Positions 1 to 8,559 are shown, counted from the first letter of the stretch. The stretch is 64,000 nucleotides of DNA from Candidatus Aegiribacteria sp. MLS_C (GCA_002030045.1 LQBI01000035.1:88807-152806), one strand, 5' to 3'. A program made the numbers and translations. The notes: generated by a model not told the origin, from the sequence alone.

Positions 1-306
1 TACCGATAGGACTGCCAGTGCAAGGAAGGACGCTCCGCTGATAGCGCAGGAGACCGGCAGCCTTCCGGATGCCACGGGTCTGGTGCTCTTCTCCGGATGG
101 TTCCGGTCCCTCTCCCTGTCGGCGACGTCGTTCATCAGGTAGACGGAACTCGATAGAAGGCTGAAGCCAACAGCTCCCAGCGCTGTTATGCCAAGGGCCC
201 TGGGATTGGTCCAGTGGTCGGCGAAGAGGATGCCGGCGAAGACGAAGAGATTCTTCGTCCAGGATCGGACCCTGAGGCTCTGGAGGAATGCGCTGACAGT
301 GTTCAT
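1..306 (-). CDS. UbiA-family prenyltransferase, 5' part only (C-terminus lies outside the window)
   Basis: The first 102 codons of a gene that runs off the left edge. The ATG is at 306 on the minus strand. The N-terminus has the RSWTKNLFVFAG segment typical of decaprenyl-phosphate phosphoribosyltransferase-like UbiA proteins. Residues 59-67 carry the first Asp-rich motif, NDVADRERD, followed by HPEKSTRPVASG. These Asp residues bind Mg-diphosphate in the family, which transfers polyprenyl groups or, in this branch, phosphoribose to a polyprenyl phosphate in the membrane. Two hydrophobic segments are visible (about 19-30 and 39-58). The exact substrate cannot be told from this fragment. The left end of a decayed insertion element begins 45 bases upstream of the start. 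Confidence 0.85.
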   Translation of the reverse strand, partial: MNTVSAFLQSLRVRSWTKNLFVFAGILFADHWTNPRALGITALGAVGFSLLSSSVYLMNDVADRERDRNHPEKSTRPVASGRLPVSCAISGASFLALAVLSV

Positions 307-350
307 GTGCTCTATAATACTTCAAGCAGAGTCCCCGAGAAAGCGCCTGG

Positions 351-388
351 TGTCTCATTCTGGTGCCGGGCCTTGAAAATGAGACATT
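351..388 (+). repeat. Left terminal inverted repeat of the IS relic
   Basis: Begins TGTCTCATTCTGGTGCCGGG and ends AATGAGACATT. It matches the reverse complement of 1297-1334 at most positions. It also contains its own palindrome, TGTCTCATT paired with AATGAGACA, so each end could fold into a hairpin by itself. Confidence 0.75.
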
Positions 389-437
389 ACCAGAAGCTAT
401 GAATGTAGATAGGGACTCCTGAACGATCGACACAGTA

Positions 438-1190
438 TCAGCATTCCAGCATCCATATTGAGATCTTGGCACCGAACTCCCAGTTCGCTGCCGCCTTGCC
501 GTGCTTGATGGAACGAACGTGAGGCTGTGATATGCCTGCCATCCGGTAAGGGATGTTACGCTTCTTCTCATTGCACATCTCCTTCTGCTGACGGTAAACC
601 TCATGAATCACGAGAAGCTTCCGATACCGATCCCGGCTGAGATTCTCAATGGATACTTCTTCGGAGAGCGTTTCTATATGATAAAGGCCCCTGCGAATGT
701 ATCCCGGCTGCTTCCGAATAGCTTTGCGAAGCTTACCGCATGCTTTCTTCTTCTTCGCCGCTCTCAGGTAATCGCGCCGGGCATTCTCCAGGTAGGTCCT
801 GTGCTTCGTGCTGCCAGGTGGTCGAAATTCCTGAAGAGTATCGATGATCCCTTCGAGACATTCCCGTGAGCTGTTGAGAAGCTTCAGGTCAGCAGGGAAG
901 GCTATGTCAGCAGGTGATACGGTGGCATCAAGAATGAGCTTCCCACGGTTACGGGGCCTCTTATCAACATCATCTTCTTCTGGAGGACCATCATCCTGAC
1001 CCCGGGCAGGGCTGCTCAGACTCTTCCTGTACTCCTCCTCGTTAATCGACCATGGAATTACTTCTGCGAGTTTTACTCAGCGATTATCCGCACTGAGATA
1101 CTCTCAGAAAGGACTGTTGAATTCAATGAATTCCAGCTGATGACTGCTGTGTTTGAACAATGATGCCTCCAGGTGCAAGGGTTGTATCCA
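438..1190 (-). pseudogene. IS5/IS1182-like transposase remnant with in-frame stops and deletions
   Basis: Reading the minus strand gives recognisable transposase blocks: AEVIPWSINEEEYRKSL, then GKLILDATVSPADIAFP, LKLLNSSRE, RRDYLRAAKKKK, RKLLVIHEVYRQQ and finally GISQPHVRSIKHGKAAANWE, GAKISIW. These match the order of the N-terminal and middle parts of IS5/IS1182-type DDE transposases. Two TGA codons interrupt the N-terminal part: one replaces the Trp expected in NRWVKLA, the other follows SPF. A stretch normally present between EEEYRKSL and the GKLILDAT block is missing. The frame ends at a TGA (438-440) just where the catalytic C-terminal half should start. The gene is dead. The upper boundary is approximate because no start codon survives. 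Confidence 0.75.
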
Positions 1191-1296
1191 TTATAAGATA
1201 TCAATCGTGCATCAATATACTTGATATGTTTCTATCTATAAAGATTTCAAATAGTTATCCCATATTCAGTAGACCCTGAATACAGTTCTACAAAGA

Positions 1297-1334
1297 AATG
1301 TCTCTTTTCCCGGGCCCGGCACCAGAATGGGACA
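1297..1334 (-). repeat. Right terminal inverted repeat of the IS relic
   Basis: The reverse complement reads TGTCCCATTCTGGTGCCGGG followed by a GC-rich stretch and AAAAGAGACATT. It is the inverted partner of 351-388, differing mainly in the middle (CTTGAAAATG against CGGGAAAAG). Confidence 0.75.
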
Positions 1335-1461
1335 TTCATAACCGGGCGTGTTATTCCGGTCGCGGTCGTTTATATTCCAGTGTCGCTCACTGCAGCGATT
1401 CCGATCACGGTACATGTGATACTGAATTCTCCGTAAGACGTCACTGGAAGCAGGGTGAACG

Positions 1462-3522
1462 ATGAGAACCGTACTGATGGTCCTGCTGTCGATCCTGTCG
1501 GTCTCCTTCGCCGATGATTACAAAGTGGAGGAGTACGGCAACTCTCAGACCGGCAGGATAGAGACCGTGCTGGAAGACCAGCTGGCGGTACGGGTTCTCG
1601 ATTCCCGCGGAAGACCCCTGGAAGGCGTTGAAGTAGTCTTCGAGACCTATTCCGACGGCGGCTCCATCGCGTATCCGTTCACCGGGGTTGATCCCACGAT
1701 AATCGAAGGTGATACCGCATCAGGTGATTTCTCAGCGGTGAGGCTCCTCACGGACGATGAGGGATTCGCCGGGATATCACTCAAGCTCGGGGACGAGACC
1801 AGCAACAACAGTGTTGACGCCAGGGTGCACTTTTCCGCCGACAGGGAGGAGAGGGTCCACTTCTCCGCTCTGGCGGTGGACCTGAGGACCATCATCTTCC
1901 AGATCATAGGCGGCCTGGCCATCTTCCTGCTGGGCATGAAGATGATGTCCGAGTCACTTCAGACCGTGGCCGGAAGCAAGATGCGTTCGATACTCAAGAA
2001 GATCACCTGCAACAGGTTCGCGGCTCTTGCTGCGGGAGCCCTCATGACGGCGGTCATTCAGAGTTCCAGTGCGACTACCGTGATCGCGGTGAGTTTTGTC
2101 AACTCGGGACTGATGGTGCTTCAGCAGGCGGTAGGAGTCATCATCGGGGCCAACATAGGTACCACCATCACCGGCCAGCTGATTGCCTTCAAGATAACTA
2201 GCTACGCATTCCCAATAGTGGCGGTTGGATTCACAATGTTCGCTTTCGCCAGGACTCGCAGGAACCAGTTCTGGGGAAGGGCCGTGGTGGGTCTGGGTCT
2301 AATATTCCTCGGCATGACGCTGATGAGCGACGTCCTGGTTCCCCTCAGGAGCAGCATGGCGGTGAAGAACTTCTTCACCGATTTCAGCGCGAATCCCCTC
2401 CTGGCTGTCTTCGCCGGTACGGTTCTGACCTCGATAATCCAGAGTTCCAGCGCAACAGTGGGCCTGACCATGACCCTGGCAGGTGCCGGGCTCATCGACC
2501 TGCAGGGCGCCTTCTACCTCGTCCTGGGAGATAACATCGGAACCACCATCACAGCTCAGCTGTCGGCGATAGGAGCCAGCAGGACCGCCAGGCAGACCGC
2601 CATGGCTCATACTCTCTTCAACTTCATAGGCGCCATCTACATGGGAATCCTGATCTCCGACAACGGAGGGTTCGTGCTCAACCTGGTAAGGTCCACATCC
2701 AGCCACCCTCTGCGCCAGGTAGCCAATGCGCACAGCATGTTCAACATACTGAACGCCGTCGTGTTCCTGCCGCTGGTGCCCTTACTCGCCAGGCTCTGCA
2801 GGTTCCTGATACCCGACAGGGTACAGGTACAGGCAGAGGAAATCGAACTGCGGCTGGAGGAACACCTGCTGGATTCACCGGCCCTGGCCATAGACAACCT
2901 GGAGAGGGAAATGGTCAAGATGGCGGCCTACGCCGAGGAGACCGTCAAAGGAGCAGTATCCTGCTTCTTCCGGGGTTACCCTAAGCAGAACACCATAATG
3001 TCAATGGAGGACAGGGTCGACTTCATGCAGAGGGACCTTACGATATACGCCTCGAAGCTGTTCCAGAGGGATCTGGACCAGGAACAGTCGCTGAAGCTCC
3101 CGGTGATAATACACACCATAAACGACCTGGAGAGGATTTCCGATCACGCCGTGAACATCGTCGAAGCCAGGGGTAGGGTCACCAGCAACCTGGACACGGA
3201 CATCAGCGAGATGAGTTCGTCTGCACTGAAGGCCTCGGAAATGGTGCTGAGGATGCTGGACAACACAAGGATATCCCTGGAATCACACTCCAGGGAGGCC
3301 TCGCAGGCGGTCCTGGAGCTGGAGGCCAGGCTTAACGGGCTGGAAGAGGACGCCCGGGAACTGTATACCGACTGTCTGACCAGACGGGGGCAGGACGGTC
3401 TGCAGAGGCTGGCCCTGCTGGATTTCACTGATTACTGCGAGAGAATAGGCGATCACCTTACCAACATTGCGCAGTCCCTCCTCGGAGGAGGCGTCTGGCA
3501 CGGCACCGACGACCTGACCTGA
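1462..3522 (+). CDS. Na/Pi cotransporter family protein with N-terminal exported domain and C-terminal PhoU-like domain
   Basis: Predicted inner-membrane sodium-coupled phosphate transporter of the NptA/YjbB type, 686 aa. Residues 1-17 form a signal peptide, and about 20-135 look like an Ig-like periplasmic domain (VRVLDSRGRPLEGVEVVFET), an uncommon addition. From about 145 the two inverted Na/Pi repeats follow, each with the signature QSSSAT (about 199 and 326). About 450-680 is a helical PhoU-like domain with two repeats (NDLERISDHAVNI and FTDYCERIGDHLTNI). The PhoU part probably controls transport on the cytoplasmic side. The ATG is preceded by AGCAGGGTGAACG. The family is clear; the role in uptake or efflux is inferred. 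Confidence 0.9.
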   Translation: MRTVLMVLLSILSVSFADDYKVEEYGNSQTGRIETVLEDQLAVRVLDSRGRPLEGVEVVFETYSDGGSIAYPFTGVDPTIIEGDTASGDFSAVRLLTDDEGFAGISLKLGDETSNNSVDARVHFSADREERVHFSALAVDLRTIIFQIIGGLAIFLLGMKMMSESLQTVAGSKMRSILKKITCNRFAALAAGALMTAVIQSSSATTVIAVSFVNSGLMVLQQAVGVIIGANIGTTITGQLIAFKITSYAFPIVAVGFTMFAFARTRRNQFWGRAVVGLGLIFLGMTLMSDVLVPLRSSMAVKNFFTDFSANPLLAVFAGTVLTSIIQSSSATVGLTMTLAGAGLIDLQGAFYLVLGDNIGTTITAQLSAIGASRTARQTAMAHTLFNFIGAIYMGILISDNGGFVLNLVRSTSSHPLRQVANAHSMFNILNAVVFLPLVPLLARLCRFLIPDRVQVQAEEIELRLEEHLLDSPALAIDNLEREMVKMAAYAEETVKGAVSCFFRGYPKQNTIMSMEDRVDFMQRDLTIYASKLFQRDLDQEQSLKLPVIIHTINDLERISDHAVNIVEARGRVTSNLDTDISEMSSSALKASEMVLRMLDNTRISLESHSREASQAVLELEARLNGLEEDARELYTDCLTRRGQDGLQRLALLDFTDYCERIGDHLTNIAQSLLGGGVWHGTDDLT

Positions 3523-3569
3523 TGCTGGTTTTCTCTGAGTTGACAATCACATGCCGGTCTGAGAGATTA

Positions 3570-3685
3570 ACCGGGTCGAGTCCGGTCAGAACAGGCCGGA
3601 ATTCTTGCACGATGGGAGAGGCCGAACCGAAGAAAACCGGTTCGCTGTTGCTTTCCCGCAAGCAGTCATCCACTTGCGGAAAGGA
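3570..3685 (+). promoter_or_regulatory. Structured leader with three hairpins before the cyclic-2,3-DPG synthetase-like gene
   Basis: Three short stem-loops lie in the 170-base gap: ACCGG/CCGGT (3570-3574 with 3582-3586), GAACCG/CGGTTC (3624-3629 with 3638-3643) and CCGCAAG/CTTGCGG (3656-3662 with 3673-3679). The last one can be extended by TTT/AAA pairing into the Shine-Dalgarno AAGGA (3681-3685) of the gene starting at 3692. Folding could therefore hide the ribosome-binding site. This is seen in the sequence only; regulation is inferred. Confidence 0.4.
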
Positions 3686-3691
3686 CGACAG

Positions 3692-5017
3692 ATGAGCAAG
3701 ATCAGAACTCTGATCCTGGGCGCCGCCGGGCGCGATTTTCACAATTTCAACGTAGTCTACAGGAATGATCCCGACTACGAGGTAGCGGCCTTCACCGCCA
3801 CCCAGATCCCCGACATCGACGGGAGGATGTACCCGCCCAAGCTGGCCGGTGACCTATACCCCGAGGGGATTCCCATACTCTCCGAGGAAGACCTGGAGGA
3901 CATCATCAGAGACCGTGGAATAGAACTCTGTGTGATGTCCTACAGCGACCTGTCGAATGACAGCGTGATGGAACTCTGTGCCAGGGTGAACTCCGCGGGT
4001 TCAGATTTCACGCTGCTCGGGGCCGAGAGGACCATGCTCAGGAGCAGCAAGCCTGTCATATCTGTATGTGCAGTAAGGACCGGTTGCGGCAAGAGCCAGA
4101 CCACCAGGAGAGTCATCGAGATACTGCAGAAGGCGGGGAGGAAGGTGGTGGCCGTAAGGCATCCGATGCCATACGGAGACCTCGTCGCCCAGCGGGTGCA
4201 GAGGTTCGAGAAGATAGAGGACCTGAAGAAGCACAACTGCACCATCGAGGAGATGGAGGAGTACGAGCCCCACATAAGAAGGGGGAACGTCATCTATGCC
4301 GGAGTTGACTACGAGGCGATATTGAGGGAGGCCGAGAAGGAAGCCGACATAATCCTCTGGGACGGCGGAAACAACGATACCTCATTCTACCGCCCTGACC
4401 TCCTCATAACCGTCGTCGATCCTCACAGGCCCGGTCACGAGGTGTCCTACTACCCCGGCCAGACCAACCTCCGCATGGCGGACGTGGTGGTCATCAACAA
4501 GATAGACAGCGCCTATCCGGAGGACGTCGATACGGTCCGTGACAACATCAGGGCCGTGAACCCGGAAGCCGTAATCGTTGACGCCGCCAGTCCCATCACT
4601 GTAGATGATCCCTCGGCCATCACCGGGGCAAGCGTTCTGGTGGTGGAGGACGGACCGACCCTTACCCATGGGGATATGGAGTATGGAGCCGGTTTCGTGG
4701 CAGCGGAGAAGTACGGTGCCGAGGACTGCATCGACCCCAGACCGTATGCGGTGGGTACCATAATAGAGACCTACGAGAAATACTACGCCGACCGTGAGGA
4801 TGCCTACATACTACCGGCGATGGGTTACGGTGAGGACCAGATGAAGGACCTCCAGCAGACCATCAACGCATCGGACTGCGATACCGTGATAATCGCGACG
4901 CCGATAGACCTGACCCGCGTTATCAAGATAAACAAGCCGGTGGTGAGAGTGGGCTACGACCTTCAGGAGATAGGGAAGCCGGACCTTCCCCAGGTACTGA
5001 GGAGATTCACAGACTAG
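3692..5017 (+). CDS. cpgS: Cyclic 2,3-diphosphoglycerate synthetase-like GTPase
   Basis: 441 aa. The closest recognisable family is cyclic 2,3-diphosphoglycerate synthetase, best known from methanogens, which cyclises 2,3-diphosphoglycerate with ATP to give a thermoprotectant/phosphate store. Features: an N-terminal Rossmann-like part (RTLILGAAGRDFHNFNVVYR), a P-loop-like VRTGCGKSQTTR at about 128-139, HPMPYGDL, IILWDGGNNDT, VDPHRPGHE and an NKID motif near residue 268, as in GTPase folds. The chosen ATG has AAGGACGACAG in front. The open frame continues 29 codons upstream without a good ribosome-binding site. Bacterial homologues exist, and their reaction has mostly not been tested, so the substrate remains an inference. 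A hairpin terminator follows. Confidence 0.8.
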   Translation: MSKIRTLILGAAGRDFHNFNVVYRNDPDYEVAAFTATQIPDIDGRMYPPKLAGDLYPEGIPILSEEDLEDIIRDRGIELCVMSYSDLSNDSVMELCARVNSAGSDFTLLGAERTMLRSSKPVISVCAVRTGCGKSQTTRRVIEILQKAGRKVVAVRHPMPYGDLVAQRVQRFEKIEDLKKHNCTIEEMEEYEPHIRRGNVIYAGVDYEAILREAEKEADIILWDGGNNDTSFYRPDLLITVVDPHRPGHEVSYYPGQTNLRMADVVVINKIDSAYPEDVDTVRDNIRAVNPEAVIVDAASPITVDDPSAITGASVLVVEDGPTLTHGDMEYGAGFVAAEKYGAEDCIDPRPYAVGTIIETYEKYYADREDAYILPAMGYGEDQMKDLQQTINASDCDTVIIATPIDLTRVIKINKPVVRVGYDLQEIGKPDLPQVLRRFTD

Positions 5018-5040
5018 CTGGAACGGAAATGTCTCACAAT

Positions 5041-5073
5041 GCAGAAGGCAGGATCGAAATCCTGCCTTTCTGC
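5041..5073 (+). terminator. Strong hairpin after the cpgS-like gene
   Basis: GCAGAAGGCAGGAT and ATCCTGCCTTTCTGC form a long stem with one bulge around a CGAA tetraloop. There is no clear T tract, so termination is likely but not certain. Confidence 0.6.
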
Positions 5074-5121
5074 ACAATCGCTTGACCGCCCGTGCGATCG
5101 AATAAGGGAGGTACAGGTTCA

Positions 5122-5481
5122 ATGGCAAAGAGTTCCTCACCTGCTGAGAAAGCCTCCACCGCTGACAGCAGCGGTGGCAAGGTGAAGGAGAAAGCCACGA
5201 AGGGAGCAGAACCGAAGGAGCCGACATCCTTCGTTCATATTTTTCCCGACTGGTGCAAAGGCTGCGGAATATGTGTGGCATTCTGTCCCACCGGCGTGCT
5301 GGAGATGAAGGGACAGAAGGCGGTGGTCGCGCACCCCGAGAAGTGCGTCCGCTGCTATCTGTGCGCCAGGAGGTGCCCGGACTTCGCCATAGGCATCGAG
5401 GACAGCGAGGGGCGGGTTGACGATACCCAGGACAAGAACAAGAACGGTTCTGAAGACAGGGGAGAAGGTGGTTCAAGGTGA
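5122..5481 (+). CDS. korD: 2-oxoacid:ferredoxin oxidoreductase, delta (ferredoxin-like) subunit
   Basis: 119 aa. It carries two [4Fe-4S] motifs: Cys45, 48, 51, 55 (CKGCGICVAFCP) and Cys75, 78, 81, 85 (CVRCYLCARRCP). The N-terminal 35 residues are Lys/Ser-rich linker sequence and the tail is charged. It should carry electrons between the catalytic subunits and ferredoxin. I chose the ATG at 5122 because GGGAGG lies 11 bases upstream; a GTG 30 bases earlier would place the ribosome-binding site inside the gene. It is the first gene of a coupled operon: its TGA overlaps the next GTG start in GTGA. Confidence 0.9.
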   Translation: MAKSSSPAEKASTADSSGGKVKEKATKGAEPKEPTSFVHIFPDWCKGCGICVAFCPTGVLEMKGQKAVVAHPEKCVRCYLCARRCPDFAIGIEDSEGRVDDTQDKNKNGSEDRGEGGSR

Positions 5482-6620
5482 TAGTGCCCTGGGGAGAGAC
5501 CAGACTTGTTCAGGGCAACGAAGCCGTTGCTCTAGGCGCCATTGCCGCCGGAATCGGCTTTTTCGCGGGATATCCCATCACTCCTTCCACCGAGATCGCC
5601 GAGCTGCTGGCGCGTTACATGCCGCTCAAGGACAAGAAGTGGATACAGATGGAGGATGAGATCGCCAGCATCAGCGCCCTGATAGGAGCCAGGCTGGCAG
5701 GTTCGAAATCAATGACCGCCACCAGCGGCCCCGGCTTCAGCCTTATGCAGGAGGGTATAGGCTACGCGTGCATGACCGAAGTGCCCCTGGTCCTTGTCAA
5801 CGTGATGAGGGCCGGACCGTCAACCGGTCTTCCCACCCAGGCGGCGCAGGGTGACGTGATGCAGTCCAGGTGGGGTACCCACGGCGACCATCCGGTGATA
5901 GTCCTCGCTCCCTCCAACGTGATGGAGTGCTTCGAACTCACAGTTAGGGCCTTCAACCTCTCGGAGATATTCAGGAACCCCGTGATACTGATGCCCGACG
6001 AGATAATAGGCCACATGCGCGAGAGGATAACCTTCCCGCTCAGGGAGGATGTCCACGTCGAGAAGATACCGGTGCCGGACGTACCGGTGGAATGGTACGA
6101 GCATTACCACGAATCAGCCTCGTACGTTTCTCCTATGGCGATCTTCGGAAGCGGTTACCGTTTCCACGTGACGGGACTTACCCACGACAAACAGGGGTTC
6201 CCCACAAGGAAGGAGAACGAGGTTATCGCAAAGATGGAGAGGCTAAAATACAAGATCACCAGAAGACTGAGCGAACTGGAGGACGTAAGGATGCACGGCA
6301 TGGAAGACAGCCGTGTGGTGATATTCGCCTACGGTTCGGTCTACCGGTCGGCCCTTGCCGCCCAGGCGATCCTCAGGAAGAGAAAGAAGAGGGTGGGAGT
6401 ATTCCGTCCGGTCACCCTGTGGCCCTTCCCGGACAGAACGGTCAAGGAGAACCTCGATTCCAAGGAAGTAGTCCTGGTGCCGGAACTCAACCAGGGACAG
6501 ATGATACACGAGGTGGAGAGAATGACCGCGGATGCCGTCAGAGTGGTCCCCCTGCACAGGGTGGACGGCTACGAGATCACACCCGAGGAAATCGTCAACG
6601 CAGTCATGGAGGTGGTCTGA
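5478..6620 (+). CDS. korA: 2-oxoacid:ferredoxin oxidoreductase, alpha subunit
   Basis: 380 aa catalytic subunit of an oxygen-sensitive, CoA-dependent 2-oxoacid oxidoreductase. Diagnostic segments are GNEAVALGAIAAG, FFAGYPITPSTEI, MEDEIASISA, TSGPGFSLMQEGIGYA and GPSTGLPTQAAQGD, which match the KorA (2-oxoglutarate synthase) type rather than fused pyruvate enzymes. It starts with GTG, overlapping the previous stop by 4 bases, and its TGA overlaps the ATG of the beta subunit. Substrate choice between 2-oxoglutarate and branched-chain 2-oxoacids cannot be settled from sequence inspection alone. Confidence 0.92.
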   Translation: MIVPWGETRLVQGNEAVALGAIAAGIGFFAGYPITPSTEIAELLARYMPLKDKKWIQMEDEIASISALIGARLAGSKSMTATSGPGFSLMQEGIGYACMTEVPLVLVNVMRAGPSTGLPTQAAQGDVMQSRWGTHGDHPVIVLAPSNVMECFELTVRAFNLSEIFRNPVILMPDEIIGHMRERITFPLREDVHVEKIPVPDVPVEWYEHYHESASYVSPMAIFGSGYRFHVTGLTHDKQGFPTRKENEVIAKMERLKYKITRRLSELEDVRMHGMEDSRVVIFAYGSVYRSALAAQAILRKRKKRVGVFRPVTLWPFPDRTVKENLDSKEVVLVPELNQGQMIHEVERMTADAVRVVPLHRVDGYEITPEEIVNAVMEVV

Positions 6621-7462
6621 TGCCTACCGTCCTGCCTTACGAATACAAGTATCTCAGGGCCAAGAAACGCTTCCCCCATGTCTGGTGCCCGGGATGCGGC
6701 ATCGGAATAGTGCTGGGTTCCATCATACGTTCGGTCCACGCATTGCAGTGGGACCTGGACGACATAGTGATGGTCTCGGGAATAGGCTGCACCTCAAGGA
6801 TGCCGGTCTACGTCGACTTCAACACTCTGCACACGACACACGGGCGGAGCCTGGCATTCGGTACGGGTGTGAAGATGGCGAACCCCGATCTTAACGTTAT
6901 GGCGGTAATGGGCGACGGAGACGCGCTGGCCATCGGCGGCAACCACATAATACACGCTGCACGCCGCAACATCGACATTACTGCTATCATCGTCAACAAC
7001 AACAACTACGGCATGACAGGGGGGCAGTTCTCGCCCACAACCCCAGCGGGAGCCCGTACCTCCACCACTCCCTACGGAATGATAGAGCCCAGTTTCGACG
7101 TATGCAAGCTCATGGAAGGCGCCGGCGCAACCTTCGTCGCCAGGGGGACGGTCTATCATGTAACCGAGCTGGACAACATCCTCCTCAAGGCTTTCAGGAA
7201 GAACGGTTTCAGCGTGGTGGAGGTCCTGGCGCCGTGCCCGACCAATTTCGGCAGGGCAAACCGCCAGGGCGGACCTGTAGAGATGATGAAGCTCCTGAAG
7301 AACAATACGATAAACCTCAGCCAGCTTAAAGCCATGAAGGAGGGGGAGGCAACTGACAAGATTGTCCGGGGCATATTCGTCGACCGGGATGTACCTTCCT
7401 ACGACGAAAGGTACAGGGAGCTATGTGAGCAGGCGAAGAAGGCTGCGGAGGCTGCGAAATGA
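6620..7462 (+). CDS. korB: 2-oxoacid:ferredoxin oxidoreductase, beta (TPP-binding) subunit
   Basis: 280 aa. CPGCG (23-27) supplies the expected Cys pair, and GDGDALAIGGNH (98-109) with NNNNYGMTGGQ (126-136) is the thiamine diphosphate/Mg site. SGIGCTSR and HTTHGRSLAFGTGVK are also typical. The ATG at 6620 shares a base with the alpha-subunit stop (TGATG). Upstream in-frame codons lie inside korA and are not a plausible start. The stop overlaps the next gene in ATGA. Confidence 0.93.
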   Translation: MPTVLPYEYKYLRAKKRFPHVWCPGCGIGIVLGSIIRSVHALQWDLDDIVMVSGIGCTSRMPVYVDFNTLHTTHGRSLAFGTGVKMANPDLNVMAVMGDGDALAIGGNHIIHAARRNIDITAIIVNNNNYGMTGGQFSPTTPAGARTSTTPYGMIEPSFDVCKLMEGAGATFVARGTVYHVTELDNILLKAFRKNGFSVVEVLAPCPTNFGRANRQGGPVEMMKLLKNNTINLSQLKAMKEGEATDKIVRGIFVDRDVPSYDERYRELCEQAKKAAEAAK

Positions 7463-8076
7463 AGAAACACTACGAAGTAAGACTGTCCGGTGCCGGAGGC
7501 CAGGGTCTGGGGCTTGCAGGCAGGGTCTTCTCCGAGGCTTCAATCGAGGCGGACTACAATGTATGCCAGACCCAGAGCTACGGTCCGGAAGCCAGGGGAG
7601 GCACCAGCAGGACCGACATCATTATCTCCAGGAAGGAGATACTCTATCCCAACTGCAGGCACCTGGACATACTGCTGGCAATGAACCAGGAGAGCGCCGA
7701 CAAGTATGCCGACGAGGTCGATGAGGACGGTATGATCCTGGTGGACGGCACCTACGTGAACCAGCCGCCTCCGGGCAGCAGGGTATACTCCTTCCCCCTG
7801 ACCGCGCGGAGCCTTGAGGAGTTCAATACACCGGTGGCAGCCAATATCATCGCCATGGGTATGCTGGCATCGCTTGGAAGGCTCTTCAGCATTGACGTAT
7901 GGGTCAGGGCCATCGAGAAGACAGTTCCCCCCAGGTTCCTCAGAATGAACCTGGACGCCTTCGAGATAGGCCACAGGGAAGGCAGGGAGATACTGAACGT
8001 CGAAGAAGGAAGGGTCCCGATGGCATACGACAGGAAGCAGCCGGTTCCGGAGGCCCTCAAGAGGAATAAGCGGTAG
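7459..8076 (+). CDS. korC: 2-oxoacid:ferredoxin oxidoreductase, gamma subunit
   Basis: 205 aa with the gamma-subunit signature GAGGQGLGLAGRVFSEA near the N-terminus, then QSYGPEARGGTSRTDI. A C-terminal extension of about 25 residues (KQPVPEALKRNKR at the end) follows the usual domain. It is the last gene of the D-A-B-C operon. All three junctions in the operon overlap by 1-4 bases, so the four subunits are probably made in balanced amounts by translational coupling. Confidence 0.92.
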   Translation: MKKHYEVRLSGAGGQGLGLAGRVFSEASIEADYNVCQTQSYGPEARGGTSRTDIIISRKEILYPNCRHLDILLAMNQESADKYADEVDEDGMILVDGTYVNQPPPGSRVYSFPLTARSLEEFNTPVAANIIAMGMLASLGRLFSIDVWVRAIEKTVPPRFLRMNLDAFEIGHREGREILNVEEGRVPMAYDRKQPVPEALKRNKR

Positions 8077-8082
8077 CAGTTA

Positions 8083-8475
8083 CTAGAGCTTTTCCATGTG
8101 ATCGACGAAATCGGTAACGACGAAGGCCCGAATGGTGTTGCACTCCGGATCGCAGGGGGTCATGAAGAACCCGTGCCTGTCAGGACCGTATCCGGTTGCC
8201 ACGCCTGTGAATTCCTCACCGTCCCGGAAGACCACCTTCAATTTCGAACCGTAACCCGCTGATTTGCCGGGGTCGAAATCGCTGGCTTCGCGGTAATCCG
8301 GGTCGCCGTCGAATTCCTTGACTATGAAGACCGCCTTGAGCCTGTCAACGTTGACCACGTGCACACTTCCGTCGGTCCTGTCTGCAAGGTGGAACATCCT
8401 CCTGTCAGGAGCGAAGTCGTTCGTGAATCCCTTCAGCACGTTACCGTCCGCGTACCTGGCGACTATCTTGTTCAT
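8083..8475 (-). CDS. Small soluble protein of unknown function (DUF6982-like)
   Basis: 130 aa, no signal peptide or membrane segment. The sequence begins MNKIVARYADGNVLKGFTND and contains FHLADRTDGSVHVVNVDRLKAVF and a second, beta-rich half (KLKVVFRDGEEFTGVATGYG, GFFMTPCDPECNTIRAFVV). The pattern resembles small domains seen next to PilZ domains in signalling proteins (DUF6982), but this is recalled similarity, not proof. The ATG at 8475 has AGGAG 7 bases upstream; the longer open frame to 8541 has no ribosome-binding site. It converges with korC, 6 bases away. Confidence 0.65.
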   Translation of the reverse strand: MNKIVARYADGNVLKGFTNDFAPDRRMFHLADRTDGSVHVVNVDRLKAVFIVKEFDGDPDYREASDFDPGKSAGYGSKLKVVFRDGEEFTGVATGYGPDRHGFFMTPCDPECNTIRAFVVTDFVDHMEKL

Positions 8476-8559
8476 GAGCGCTCCTGTCGATGGTCGGTGA
8501 ATTCCATGATGACAGATAAAACCCCTTTGCACCTCTGTCAATGAGGCCCGCCAGCGGGT

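Larger units (their letters stand above)
351..1334. mobile_element. Decayed IS5/IS1182-like insertion sequence, about 984 bp
   Basis: Two inverted 38-bp ends (351-388 and 1297-1334) enclose a transposase relic on the minus strand. The element is shorter than a complete member of this family (about 1.4-1.7 kb), which agrees with the internal deletion and missing C-terminus of the transposase. No target-site duplication is visible at the outer borders. It sits between the UbiA-type gene and the Na/Pi cotransporter gene and is presumably immobile without a helper. Confidence 0.7.
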
